Assembly: GCA_964581605.1 (NCBI GenBank)
Contig: CAZOPF010000001.1
Span: forward strand, 62,001-126,000
Reading direction: 5' to 3'
Length of the DNA: 64,000 nt
Origin: CAADGU01 sp964581605
GTDB taxonomy: Bacteria > Chloroflexota > Anaerolineae > Promineifilales > Promineifilaceae
Below are positions 35,689 to 44,004 of this stretch, piece after piece (within the stretch, counting starts at the first letter, position 1; every line of letters begins with the position of its first letter). The notes beneath the pieces are model-generated. The model ran no database searches. It worked only from the letters and a program-made list of their open reading frames with translations, and was not told the DNA's origin. A program made the translations under genes and the position numbers.

Positions 35689-37107
35689 TCACTGCGTCAC
35701 ATCTACAAACACCGTCATCCCCCACCGCAGCGGCAAATTGGCCGTATCACCCAATTCAATCGTTACCACATACGTCACATCCCCCCGCGCCGGAGTAGCC
35801 ACACTGTCAATATCGGTAATCACGCCGCGCAGCGTTTCGTTGGCAATAGCGTCAATCTGTAATTCCACCTCATCTCCCGGTTCAATGTTGACCACGTCCA
35901 GTTCCGTCAGGTCGGTGGTTTTCACCAGCCACACACTCAAATCCGCCAAAGTGAGAACCGGCGCACCAAGGGCCACCAATTCGCCCACTTCCGGCTGAAT
36001 GGTGGCAATGGTTCCGGCAAACGGCGCCCGCAGGGTCATTCGGGCCAGGGCCACTTCTGCGGCCTGCACATTGGCCTGCGCTTGCAGCAGGGCCGCCTCT
36101 GCCTGAGCCACGCCCGCTTCTGCCTGGGCCACGGCCGTTTCCGCCTGAGACACGGCCGTTTGCGCCAGATCCACCCCCACCTCCGCCTGGGCAATCTGTT
36201 CGGCCGTCACCCCCTCCTGCGCCAGCGCCAACCGCGCTACCGCCAGATCGCGGTTCGCCTGGGCAATGGTCACACCACCACTGGCCGCCGCCCGCTGCCC
36301 GGCCGTAGGCCCTGCTTGCAACGCCTCTAGCGCCGCCTGGGCCGCGTCCGCCTGCAACTGCGCCTGCTCCAATTGGGCGCGGGTGGCCTCTTCAACCGTC
36401 CCATACAACGGGCACACCTCCTGCGTCGAACCGTCCGGCTGTGGCACCTGGTAACAGCCATTGATGATGGCGTCATATTGCTCTTGAATGGCATTGAGCG
36501 TGGCCTGGCTGGAGGCCACATTGGCCTGCGCCGCCAGAATTTGTGACTGCGGAATTTGCAAGGCCGCCTCCCGGTTGGCCACCGCTTGAGCAAAACCCGC
36601 CTCGGCCGCCGTCACATCAAACTGCGCGGCGGCGATGTCTTCTGGGCGGGGGCCAGCTTGCAACAGCGCCAACTGCGCTTCCGCCTCCGTCACGCCCGTT
36701 TGCGCCGTTTGCACGGCCGCCTGGGCCGCCGCCAATCGCGCCTGGGCTGCCGCCAACCCCGCTTCGGCAATGGCCACATCGGCCAATGCCTGGTCGCGGG
36801 CAATTTCTAATTGTGTGCTTTCCAGCCGCATGAGTGGGTCGCCGACCTGCACCGTCTCCCCTTCCTGCACCAGAATTTCGGCCACACGGCCGCCGTTTTG
36901 GAAGGAGAGGTCTACCTGACGCTGTGGCACAAGCTGCCCTTCGGCCGCCACAAACTCATTGGCCGGTATCTCCGTTTCCGCCGTAGTGGTCATGGGCGTG
37001 GCGGCGGCTTCGGTAGCAACGGCCGTTTGCTGTTGATACACATAATAGCCCCCAGCCGCCAATACCCCCCCCACCACCAGCACGGCAATCAATCGTCCCC
37101 ATCTCAT
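35689..37107 (-). CDS. HlyD/MacA-type membrane fusion adaptor (paralogue 1)
   Basis: A 472-residue periplasmic adaptor with one N-terminal membrane anchor (residues 6-25). A lipoyl-like half is present at GGRVAEILVQEGETVQVGDPLMRL and again at APFAGTIATIQPEVGELVALGAPV. Between them is a very long Ala/Gln-rich coiled coil (about 95-370) with a CYQVPQ...CPLYG insertion. The C-terminal beta-barrel ends in GMTVFVDV. ATG 37107 has AGGAG about 10 nt upstream. It is last of four genes in a MacB-type exporter operon and is paralogous to the gene before it. Confidence 0.85.
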   Translation of the reverse strand: MRWGRLIAVLVVGGVLAAGGYYVYQQQTAVATEAAATPMTTTAETEIPANEFVAAEGQLVPQRQVDLSFQNGGRVAEILVQEGETVQVGDPLMRLESTQLEIARDQALADVAIAEAGLAAAQARLAAAQAAVQTAQTGVTEAEAQLALLQAGPRPEDIAAAQFDVTAAEAGFAQAVANREAALQIPQSQILAAQANVASSQATLNAIQEQYDAIINGCYQVPQPDGSTQEVCPLYGTVEEATRAQLEQAQLQADAAQAALEALQAGPTAGQRAAASGGVTIAQANRDLAVARLALAQEGVTAEQIAQAEVGVDLAQTAVSQAETAVAQAEAGVAQAEAALLQAQANVQAAEVALARMTLRAPFAGTIATIQPEVGELVALGAPVLTLADLSVWLVKTTDLTELDVVNIEPGDEVELQIDAIANETLRGVITDIDSVATPARGDVTYVVTIELGDTANLPLRWGMTVFVDVTQ

Positions 37108-37194
37108 TGGCAATTCTCCTGAAAATTAAATTAACGCAGAGACGCTGAGGCGCAGAGATAAAAATTCGCGCTTCTTCGCGTACTTCGCGGATTA

Positions 37195-38574
37195 TTATTC
37201 ATTCGCCTCAATATCTACAAAGGCGGTCATGCCCCAGCGCAGGGGCAGGTCGCTTACGTCGCCCAGGGCGATGTGCACGCGGTAGGTCACATCCCCTTGT
37301 GACAAATTGGCGACACGGGCGATGTCGTTCACCGTGCCGGTCAAGGATTCGTCGGGCAGGGCATCAACACGCACGGCCGTCTTAAACCCATTGGCAATCG
37401 CCACCACATCCAGTTCCGTCAGGTCGGTGGTCTCCACCAGCCATTGGCTAAAATCGGCCAGCGTGACGATGGGCGCACCAGCCGAGACCACTTCGCCCAA
37501 CTCCGCATCCAGCCGGGCTACCGTTCCGGCAAAGGGGGCGGTGAGCGTGCGCTGGTCTAACGCTTCCTGAGCGGCAGCGACCAACGCTTCGGCCTGGGTG
37601 ACGGCCGCCTGCGCTTGCGTCACGGCCGTGTCCGTTTGCTGTAACCCGATTTCGGCTTCAGCTTTGGCGGCGGTGGCGCGGGCCACGGCCGTTTCCGCAA
37701 GGGCGATCTGCTCCGGCCTGGCCCCCGCCAGCAGCAAAGCCAACTGCGCCTGGGCCGCATCCCGCTGCGCCTGGGCCGCGCCCACCGCATTGGCGGCGGC
37801 TGCCCGCTCCGCGCTGGTTGCGCCTGCATCCAGCTCGGCCAATGCTGCCTCGGCCGCCAGCAGATTGGCGGCCGCTGCATTGTATTGGGTGGTGATGTCG
37901 TCAATCGTGTCCTGGGGCGCTTCAAAGGCGGTGGCTGCGCCCAGCGCATCTTGCACCGGCTTTTGCGCCGCCTCGGCCGCCAAAATCTGTGCTTCGGCCA
38001 GCAACCGTTCCCCTTCACTGGGGCCTTCCAGAGCCAACGCCTGGTTGCCCGCCGCCGCGCTGATTTGCGCCTGCGCCAACGCCACAGTCGCTTCACTTAC
38101 GGCAATTTGCGCGGCGGTGGGCGGGGCCTGGGCTAAGGCCAGGGCCGCTTCGGCGGCGCGGATATTCACGTTGGCGGCGGCGATGCCTGCTTCGGCCGCC
38201 TGTTTGCCAGCCTGGGCTGCTTCTAAGCCAGCCTGCGCCTGGGCCAAGGCGGCCTGCGCCTGCTGCAACGCAATCTCCTGGTCGGTACTGTCCAGCCGCA
38301 AGATCGGGTCGCCGGGTTGTACCAGGCTATCTTCCGGGGCCAGGATTTCTACCACTTCACCCGTCGTGGCGAAGGAGAGGAAGGCGTACCGGGCAGGCAC
38401 AAGCTGCCCTTCGGCGGAAACTTCGCTGACGCCGGTTTGAATGGAAAGGGTGTTGACGTCGGGCACGGCCGTAGCCTCTCCTTCAGTGGTGGCAGGCTGC
38501 ATGCGTTGGTAAATAAAATACCCACCCGCCACCACCACACCGATGATGACCAGGGCGATGATAAGTCGCTTCAT
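37195..38574 (-). CDS. HlyD/MacA-type membrane fusion adaptor (paralogue 2)
   Basis: A 459-residue adaptor with the same plan as its neighbour: N-terminal anchor (about residues 5-22), split lipoyl domain (TGEVVEILAPEDSLVQPGDPI and APFAGTVARLDAELGEVVSAGAPI), Ala-rich coiled coil, barrel ending in WGMTAFVDIEAN. It lacks the Cys-containing insertion of paralogue 1. ATG 38574 has GGAG 9 nt upstream. It lies between the permease gene, beyond a hairpin repeat, and paralogue 1. Confidence 0.85.
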   Translation of the reverse strand: MKRLIIALVIIGVVVAGGYFIYQRMQPATTEGEATAVPDVNTLSIQTGVSEVSAEGQLVPARYAFLSFATTGEVVEILAPEDSLVQPGDPILRLDSTDQEIALQQAQAALAQAQAGLEAAQAGKQAAEAGIAAANVNIRAAEAALALAQAPPTAAQIAVSEATVALAQAQISAAAGNQALALEGPSEGERLLAEAQILAAEAAQKPVQDALGAATAFEAPQDTIDDITTQYNAAAANLLAAEAALAELDAGATSAERAAAANAVGAAQAQRDAAQAQLALLLAGARPEQIALAETAVARATAAKAEAEIGLQQTDTAVTQAQAAVTQAEALVAAAQEALDQRTLTAPFAGTVARLDAELGEVVSAGAPIVTLADFSQWLVETTDLTELDVVAIANGFKTAVRVDALPDESLTGTVNDIARVANLSQGDVTYRVHIALGDVSDLPLRWGMTAFVDIEANE

Positions 38575-38590
38575 AAATGTACTCCGTCAG

Positions 38591-38624
38591 GTTCGTAGTA
38601 GGCGATTTATCGCCTACTACGAAC
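38591..38624. repeat. Perfect 34-bp palindrome (GTAGTAGGCGAT family)
   Basis: Arms 38591-38606 and 38609-38624 pair perfectly over 16 bp around TT, between the permease and adaptor genes. A copy with one mismatch lies at 55526-55559. Confidence 0.9.
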
Positions 38625-38631
38625 GAAGAAT

Positions 38632-41028
38632 TTATTCATACGCCAGGGTTTGCCGCACACTGAGCCGAGAGGCGTTCCAGGCGGGCAGGAAGCTGGCGAA
38701 CAGGGCGATAAAAATGATGAGAAAGAGCCAGATGATGGCCCAATCGCTGGCAAAGCGGTAATTGAGCGGCGCTTCCAGCAGTTCCCGGCCCACCGTGTCG
38801 CTGAGGAATTTGCCGATGGGGTAGGCCAACAGGCTGCCAAAGAGCCAGCTAATCAACCCCACAGTGATACCTTCAACCAGGACAATTTTCAAGATGGCGT
38901 TGTCGGATGCGCCCACAGCCCGCATGACGCCAATTTCGCGGGTGCGCTCCAGGACGTTGATGCTCATGGCCCCGGTCAGCCCCAGCCCACCCACGAGTGC
39001 CAGCAAAACGGCCATGACGGTGAGCAAAACGACGATGATGTTGAACTGGTATTCGATGGTTTCACGCAAATCGGCCGTGACGCTGCTGTTGGCGATTTCC
39101 ATGCCCGCGCTTTCAAACTGTTCCCGTAGTTCGCGCTCTAGCTGGCGCTGGAAGGCGGGGCTGTTGTCTGTGCCGATGATCTGCACGCCAGCCGATTTGC
39201 CTACCTGGCGCAGTTCGCGGGCCAGATAGTCCTGGTTGGCGTAGGCGATGGGGCCGGTGAGAACGCCCTGCACGATGCCGACGACATGCCAGGTGGTTTC
39301 ACGGCCGTTGTTGACTTTCAGCGTGATCTCATCCCCCAATTGAATGTCCGGTTCTTCCTTGATGACCAATGAGTTCAAGACCAGGGCGTTTTGGTCGCCG
39401 GGCTGCACCCAGCGCCCTTCCAGCAGCGTGGGCTGGATGGTTTGGGCGTTGTCCGGGATGCCGAGCAGGAAGTAGTTCTCGCTTTCCTCTCCGTCCTCAA
39501 TCCGTTGGAAACCGGCCCCAATCCAGCTTTCGGCGGCGGCGACGCCGGGCAGTTCATAGGCCAGCCGTTGGATCTCACTGATACGGTGTTCCTGAGCGAA
39601 ATCTATGTTCACGTCGTAGGAAAAATAGCGCAGGGCGTCATCGAGTGTACCCAGCAACGAAGCGTGAACGCTGAGGACGCCGACAAAAATTGCGCCGCCG
39701 AGGGTGAGGGTGAAGAGGGTGAGGGCCAGGCGGGCTTTGCGGCGGATGGTGTTGCGCAGGGAGATGCGCATGGGGCGGGAGAGGCGCAGGATGGTGGCGG
39801 AGAGCCAGTTGACAAACCGATCCAGCCAGCCCGCGCCGAAGTGCCCTTTGCCCAGGCCGGTTTCGCTGAGGGCTTCGCGCACGGTGATGGCCGAGCCACG
39901 CACGACGGGTACCATGGCGGCGATGGTAGGTACGAGGAGGGCGACGGCCGTTTGCGTGATGATGACGTTGGTCGGAATACGAAACCCGGCCAGATCAAAA
40001 TTGATGAGGCTGGCGATGTAGCTGCTGAGGGCGTAGGCGGCCAATCCGCCCAGCGGCACAGCCACCAGCAAGGAGAGCAGACCAAAGATCAACACGCAGA
40101 TGAGGTACATGACCATAATCTGGCCGCGGCGCGCACCTACGGCTTTCATAATGCCGATTTGTTGGGTATGCTGCGCCAACAGGCCGTTGATGATGTTGAC
40201 CACCAGGAATCCGCTGGCGAAGAGGGAGAGGAAGCCGAGGATGCCCAAAATTGCCAGGAGGGGTTGTACCACGTCGTTGGCGGGGTGTTCACCGGGTTCG
40301 GGTATCCAGGTGAAGAAATGGTTCATGCCGGCGCGTTCGATTTTGTCTTCGACGCGGCCGGCGACTTTTTCGATTTGGGCGGTGGTGACGTTTTCTTCGG
40401 CCAGGCGGATGTGCAGTTGGTCGAAGTCACGGCCGTGACCCAACCAGTCCATCGTTTCCACATTTACATAGCCGTAGGGTTCGTTGGTGAACTGCACGGG
40501 TTCGGTGAAGATGTCGTGGACTGTTCCTACAATAGGGAGTGTGCGGGTACGGCCGTCGGCCGTTTCCACCTGTATGATGTCGCCCATTTCGGCGTGGGTG
40601 TAAGGCAGGGAGGTGCGCTCAATGACAACGGCCCGGTCGGGCGGCGGCCATGTGCCACTCACCGGGGCGAGTGTGTGCAGCACCATCTGCTCAAAGTCAG
40701 GCCGGGCGGTGAGGTGCAACCGCACCTCTTCGCCGTCGGCAGTGTGCAGGATGACGGTGAATTCACGGCGGGCATCTACCTGGGAGACGCCGTCTACTTT
40801 TTCAATCACACCCAGGAAGTCTGGCGCGAAACTTTCCATGTTGAGGATGGCGTGGGCGGGATGGGTCACGGTGTAAGCGTCGGACAGGTCTTCGGACAAT
40901 AGGGTTTGGGTGCCCGAAATCATGCCCACGGCCAGGACACCGATGGCTATGGAGAGGACAACCAGCACGGTACGCACTTTGTTGCCGCCCAGGTCTTTGA
41001 GGATTTTTTGCCAGCGTGGTCTTAACAT
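38632..41028 (-). CDS. MacB/FtsX-type ABC transporter permease
   Basis: A 798-residue permease with two FtsX units. The N-terminal membrane segment (VRTVLVVLSIAIGVLAVGM) is followed by an extracytoplasmic domain, the first FtsX core with GIMKAVGARRGQIMVMYL, a second anchor and extracytoplasmic domain, and the last FtsX core with REIGVMRAVGASDNAILKIVL. The C-terminus ends in LSVRQTLAYE. This mechanotransmission type works with the ATPase and the adaptors encoded in the same operon to move lipids, peptides or drugs across the envelope; the substrate is unknown. Confidence 0.9.
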   Translation of the reverse strand: MLRPRWQKILKDLGGNKVRTVLVVLSIAIGVLAVGMISGTQTLLSEDLSDAYTVTHPAHAILNMESFAPDFLGVIEKVDGVSQVDARREFTVILHTADGEEVRLHLTARPDFEQMVLHTLAPVSGTWPPPDRAVVIERTSLPYTHAEMGDIIQVETADGRTRTLPIVGTVHDIFTEPVQFTNEPYGYVNVETMDWLGHGRDFDQLHIRLAEENVTTAQIEKVAGRVEDKIERAGMNHFFTWIPEPGEHPANDVVQPLLAILGILGFLSLFASGFLVVNIINGLLAQHTQQIGIMKAVGARRGQIMVMYLICVLIFGLLSLLVAVPLGGLAAYALSSYIASLINFDLAGFRIPTNVIITQTAVALLVPTIAAMVPVVRGSAITVREALSETGLGKGHFGAGWLDRFVNWLSATILRLSRPMRISLRNTIRRKARLALTLFTLTLGGAIFVGVLSVHASLLGTLDDALRYFSYDVNIDFAQEHRISEIQRLAYELPGVAAAESWIGAGFQRIEDGEESENYFLLGIPDNAQTIQPTLLEGRWVQPGDQNALVLNSLVIKEEPDIQLGDEITLKVNNGRETTWHVVGIVQGVLTGPIAYANQDYLARELRQVGKSAGVQIIGTDNSPAFQRQLERELREQFESAGMEIANSSVTADLRETIEYQFNIIVVLLTVMAVLLALVGGLGLTGAMSINVLERTREIGVMRAVGASDNAILKIVLVEGITVGLISWLFGSLLAYPIGKFLSDTVGRELLEAPLNYRFASDWAIIWLFLIIFIALFASFLPAWNASRLSVRQTLAYE

Positions 41029-41030
41029 TT

Positions 41031-41108
41031 CAGTGAACAGTGAACAGTGAACAGTGAGCGGTCAGCAAGAAACACAACTGCTTACTGCTCACGGCTCACT
41101 GCTCACTA
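41031..41108. repeat. Period-7 repeat and hairpin (CAGTGAA units)
   Basis: Direct CAGTGAA units on the left and inverted TTACTG/TCACTG units on the right fill the spacer between the ABC ATPase and permease genes. The same family is at 16006-16047. Confidence 0.75.
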
Positions 41109-41109
41109 A

Positions 41110-41865
41110 CTAATGATGAACTTCGTCTACGATACGGCCGTCGGCAATCACAATGGTGCGGGTAACGCGGCTGGCCAGTTCGTTGTCATGTGTAACCATG
41201 AGGATGGTTTTGCCTTCGCCGATGAGCCGTTGGAATAGTTTGAAGATGGAATCGGCCGTTTTGGAGTCCAGGTTGCCGGTGGGTTCGTCGGCAGCCAGAA
41301 TGGGCGGGTCGTTGGCCAGGGCGCGAGCGATGGCCACGCGCTGTTGCTGGCCGCCGGAGACTTCGGAGGGCAGTTTGTAGGCCTGGTCGGCCATGTCTAC
41401 CAGTTCCAGCAGGTGCAGGGCGCGTTCGCTGCGCTCTTTCTGGCTGTACATGTTGCAGAAGTCCATGGGCAGCATGATGTTTTCGATGCAGGTGAGCATG
41501 GGTAGTAGCTGGAAGAATTGGAAGATGACGCCCACAGTACGGCCGCGCCATTCGGCCATGGGGCCTTCTTTGAGGGTGTGTACGGCCGTGCCGTTGATGT
41601 TCACTTGCCCGGCGGTGGGGCGGTCTATGCCGGTGATCATGTTGATGAGCGTGGTCTTGCCGCTGCCCGATTTGCCCACGACGGCCACAAATTCGCCCCG
41701 GTCAATTTGCAGGTCTACACCATTCAGGGCAATGAATTCACCGACGGGGGTGATGAACGCTTTCATCACCTGCTGCAAATCTATGAGGTGGGTGGGGGTA
41801 GGGGAATCGCCGTTGGCGGCACGGCCGTTGGCTTTGTTATCGCTGCGAAAAAACTGCTTTATCAT
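41110..41865 (-). CDS. MacB/LolD-type ABC transporter ATP-binding protein
   Basis: A 251-residue ATPase with Walker A GKSGSGKTT, Q-loop region FFQLLPMLTCIENI, signature VSGGQQQR, Walker B ILAADEPTGNLDSKT and H-loop MVTHDNELA. The LolD/MacB-type DEPTGNLD box is clear. It has an N-terminal extension of about 30 polar residues before the first strand. ATG 41865 has AAGG upstream; longer reading runs into the spacer. It is first of a four-gene operon (ATPase, permease, adaptor, adaptor). Confidence 0.92.
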   Translation of the reverse strand: MIKQFFRSDNKANGRAANGDSPTPTHLIDLQQVMKAFITPVGEFIALNGVDLQIDRGEFVAVVGKSGSGKTTLINMITGIDRPTAGQVNINGTAVHTLKEGPMAEWRGRTVGVIFQFFQLLPMLTCIENIMLPMDFCNMYSQKERSERALHLLELVDMADQAYKLPSEVSGGQQQRVAIARALANDPPILAADEPTGNLDSKTADSIFKLFQRLIGEGKTILMVTHDNELASRVTRTIVIADGRIVDEVHH

Positions 41866-41948
41866 ACAACAGAACCTTAAACAGGGTGGGTTGCCAAAAC
41901 CAGCCCCTATACGGCATGTTTTTGGCAGAGTTGCCGGTTTGGGCAAAA

Positions 41949-41977
41949 TTGACAAGCCCTAAGTGTACCGTTATAAT
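41949..41977 (+). promoter_or_regulatory. Consensus sigma-70 promoter upstream of the S1 gene
   Basis: TTGACA (41949-41954), exactly 17 nt, TATAAT (41972-41977). It is the only promoter in the window that matches consensus in both boxes. The start is predicted near 41983, some 240 nt before the S1-domain gene. Confidence 0.85.
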
Positions 41978-41982
41978 CCCCC

Positions 41983-42192
41983 GCTTGGGTACTGTTGGCT
42001 GGATCATTCTCATTTTGGCGTCGCTTACCAATTTGTAAACCTGTGAAATACCTGAATTTTAGCCATTCAGGTATTCTCGGAGGCATTTGTACCACAAAGT
42101 ATAAACCTGATTATCGGTTCGTAAACGACACATATTTTGAAAATGACTCGGCCAGTCCCACAAAAAAGCTTGGTTGACTGCCGAGTTTTTTT
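41983..42192 (+). ncRNA. Structured leader RNA or small RNA before the S1 gene
   Basis: A transcript of about 210 nt is predicted between the consensus promoter and the terminator. It contains a perfect 10-bp hairpin (42047-42056 with 42066-42075). A GGAGG (42079-42083) is followed by a five-codon TTG frame ending at 42104. I do not recognise a known riboswitch, 6S, SRP or tmRNA pattern. It may be an attenuated leader of the S1 gene or an independent small RNA. Confidence 0.5.
42146..42192 (+). terminator. Rho-independent terminator just before the S1 gene
   Basis: Stem of 42146-42157 with 42076+100 to 42186 (that is 42176-42186), 11 bp with one bulged C. It is followed by seven T (42186-42192). 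It ends 33 nt before the S1 start codon. Confidence 0.8.
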
Positions 42193-42225
42193 ATCCTATA
42201 CCACTTGAGAAGAGATTGTTGAAGC

Positions 42226-43599
42226 ATGATGGAAGATACCAATTTTGAAGAATTTTTGGAAACGCACAATTATGAACTGCCTGAGGTTGGCGACATCCGC
42301 AAAGGGATTATTGTGGCAGTGACGCAGCAAGGGGTCATTGTGGATTTGGGCCTGAAGCGGGATGGCATTGTGCCCAGCACAGACTTGGCTAAACTGGAAC
42401 CGGAAGAGCGAGCCGAACTGCGCGTCAATGATGAGATTTCTGTGTATGTGATGAACACGGAAGCGCCAGACAGCTTGCAGGTATCTATCCATCTGGCAAA
42501 GATGAACCAGGATTGGATTGAAGCCGAAGAGTTGATGAAAACGGGCGATATTTTTGAAGGGGAAGTGATTGGCTATAACAAAGGGGGGGCCATTGTGCCT
42601 TACGGCCGTCTGCGTGGCTTTATTCCCGCTTCCCATCTGGCTGTGCTCACGCGCGGCTTGAATGACCGGCAGCGCCAGCAAAAATTAGCCAAACTGCGCG
42701 GCACAAAAATTCCGTTGAAGGTGATTGAAGTAGATCGCCAGCGCCGCCGCCTGGTCTTTTCGCAACGTGACGCGCAAAAAGAGTGGGACGAATTGCAAAA
42801 AGGGGAACTGCTGGATCGGCTGCAAGAAGGGGATACGCTGCACGGCCGTGTGAGCGGACTGCGTGACTTTGGCATCTTTGTAGATTTGGGCGGCGTGGAT
42901 GGGCTGGTGCATATTTCTGAACTGGCCTGGCACCGCATTGACCATCCCCGCGAAGTGGTAAAAGTGGGCGATGAAATTGATGTCTACGTGATGAAAATTG
43001 ACCGCGACGACCAGCGTATCAGCCTCAGCCGCAAGAAGATGTTGCCCAATCCCTGGGATACGGTGGAACAACGATACCACATCAACCAGTTGGTGGAAGG
43101 TTGCATTACGCGCATTGTAGATTATGGCGCGTTTGCCGAAATTGAACCGGGCGTGGAAGGGCTTTTGCATCTGTCACAGCTTTCACGCGGCCAGGTGGAA
43201 AATGCCGGGGAAGTGGTCAAGGAAGGCGAAGTTCACCTGTTGCGAGTGGTCAGCATTGAGAAAGACCGGCAGCGTATTGGCCTGAGCCTGCGCCAGGTGA
43301 GCGCGAACGAGCAGATTGAGTGGATGTCTCGCAAGCAGGCAGAAGCGGACGCAAAAGCGGATGCCAAAGCTGCCAGCAAGCAGGAATCCGGCAAACCGGC
43401 CGCTAAAGTGAAAACGGCCGTACCCGCGGAAACCGCCGTAGAAGAAGCTGAAGAGGTTGAGGAAATAGCCGGGGCAATGACCGACAGCGTGGAAATGGCA
43501 GATGCGGTAATAGAAGCGGAAGAAACTGTGATCGAGATCATGGATATGGAAGATTTTGCTCCTGCCATTGAAGAAGCAGAAGAAGTTGAAGAGAGCTAA
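42226..43599 (+). CDS. rpsA: S1-domain RNA-binding protein (ribosomal protein S1-like)
   Basis: A 457-residue protein with four S1 domains at about 22-92, 107-182, 203-270 and 292-358. The third and fourth are the most typical (VSGLRDFGIFVDLGGVDGLVHISEL and IVDYGAFAEIEPGVEGLLHLSQL). A strongly acidic, Ala/Glu-rich tail (365-457) follows. Four-domain S1 proteins are common outside proteobacteria and help translation of structured messages. ATG 42226 and ATG 42229 are both possible; only GAAG-type sequence precedes them. Upstream lie a consensus promoter, a long leader and a terminator, so expression is probably controlled in the leader. Confidence 0.88.
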   Translation: MMEDTNFEEFLETHNYELPEVGDIRKGIIVAVTQQGVIVDLGLKRDGIVPSTDLAKLEPEERAELRVNDEISVYVMNTEAPDSLQVSIHLAKMNQDWIEAEELMKTGDIFEGEVIGYNKGGAIVPYGRLRGFIPASHLAVLTRGLNDRQRQQKLAKLRGTKIPLKVIEVDRQRRRLVFSQRDAQKEWDELQKGELLDRLQEGDTLHGRVSGLRDFGIFVDLGGVDGLVHISELAWHRIDHPREVVKVGDEIDVYVMKIDRDDQRISLSRKKMLPNPWDTVEQRYHINQLVEGCITRIVDYGAFAEIEPGVEGLLHLSQLSRGQVENAGEVVKEGEVHLLRVVSIEKDRQRIGLSLRQVSANEQIEWMSRKQAEADAKADAKAASKQESGKPAAKVKTAVPAETAVEEAEEVEEIAGAMTDSVEMADAVIEAEETVIEIMDMEDFAPAIEEAEEVEES

Positions 43600-43612
43600 A
43601 AATTATCTGATG

Positions 43613-43648
43613 AAGACCCTAAGAGTTTTAGAAAACCCTTAGGGTCTT
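43613..43648. terminator. Hairpin between the S1 gene and infA
   Basis: AAGACCCTAAG (43613-43623) pairs with 43638-43648 over 11 bp; only three T follow. It is probably a weak terminator or processing site, allowing read-through into infA. A shorter GACCCTAAGGGT relative lies at 21562-21574. Confidence 0.5.
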
Positions 43649-43663
43649 TGTCAACTACTCAGT

Positions 43664-43915
43664 ATGGCAAAAAACGACAAGCTGGAAGTGGAAGGCACGA
43701 TTGTGGAACTGCTGCCCAACACCCAATTCAAGGTGGAATTGGATAATGGGCATCATGTGTTGGCATACCTGTCTGGCCGTATGCGTAAGTATTACATTCG
43801 CATCTTGCTGGGCGACCGGGTGCGCGTAGAGATGACGCCGTATGATCTGGCACGCGGCCGTATCACTTACCGCTACCGCAATCGCGCCGAAGCAGGCGCT
43901 CCTATCGAAGAGTAG
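43664..43915 (+). CDS. infA: Translation initiation factor IF-1
   Basis: An 83-residue IF-1, a single OB-fold that binds the 30S A site. Signature: DKLEVEGTIVELLPNTQFKVEL, LAYLSGRMRKYYIRILLGDRV, and LARGRITYRYR. It is about ten residues longer than usual because of a C-terminal AEAGAPIEE extension. It is not in a ribosomal-protein operon here but follows the S1-domain gene, so two initiation-related factors are together. Confidence 0.96.
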   Translation: MAKNDKLEVEGTIVELLPNTQFKVELDNGHHVLAYLSGRMRKYYIRILLGDRVRVEMTPYDLARGRITYRYRNRAEAGAPIEE

Positions 43916-43958
43916 CCAGACTGCCCCATCTCGTTTGTAAGCCTGAATGGAACAATAA

Positions 43959-43993
43959 ACACGCTGCGCCAAAACCGCAGCGTGTTTTGTTTT
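43959..43993 (+). terminator. Rho-independent terminator after infA
   Basis: Ten-base-pair stem (43959-43968 with 43976-43985), 7-nt loop, then TTTTGTTTT. It ends immediately before the ribosome-binding site of the next gene. Confidence 0.85.
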
Positions 43994-44004
43994 GAGGACA
44001 CATC

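Noticed and set aside
37598..38440. Ala/Ser-rich open frame of 280 codons on the plus strand
   Set aside because: It mirrors the Ala/Gln-rich coiled coil of the adaptor gene on the other strand.
39391..40902. Open frame of 503 codons on the plus strand
   Set aside because: It is antisense to the FtsX-type permease gene, whose domains are clear. Composition is an artefact of the GC-rich third positions; no family is recognisable and no ribosome-binding site is present.
41983..42192. 6S RNA, tmRNA or known riboswitch
   Set aside because: I could not pair the ends into a long 6S-like rod with a central bubble, and no tmRNA tRNA-like ends or familiar aptamer motif was found.
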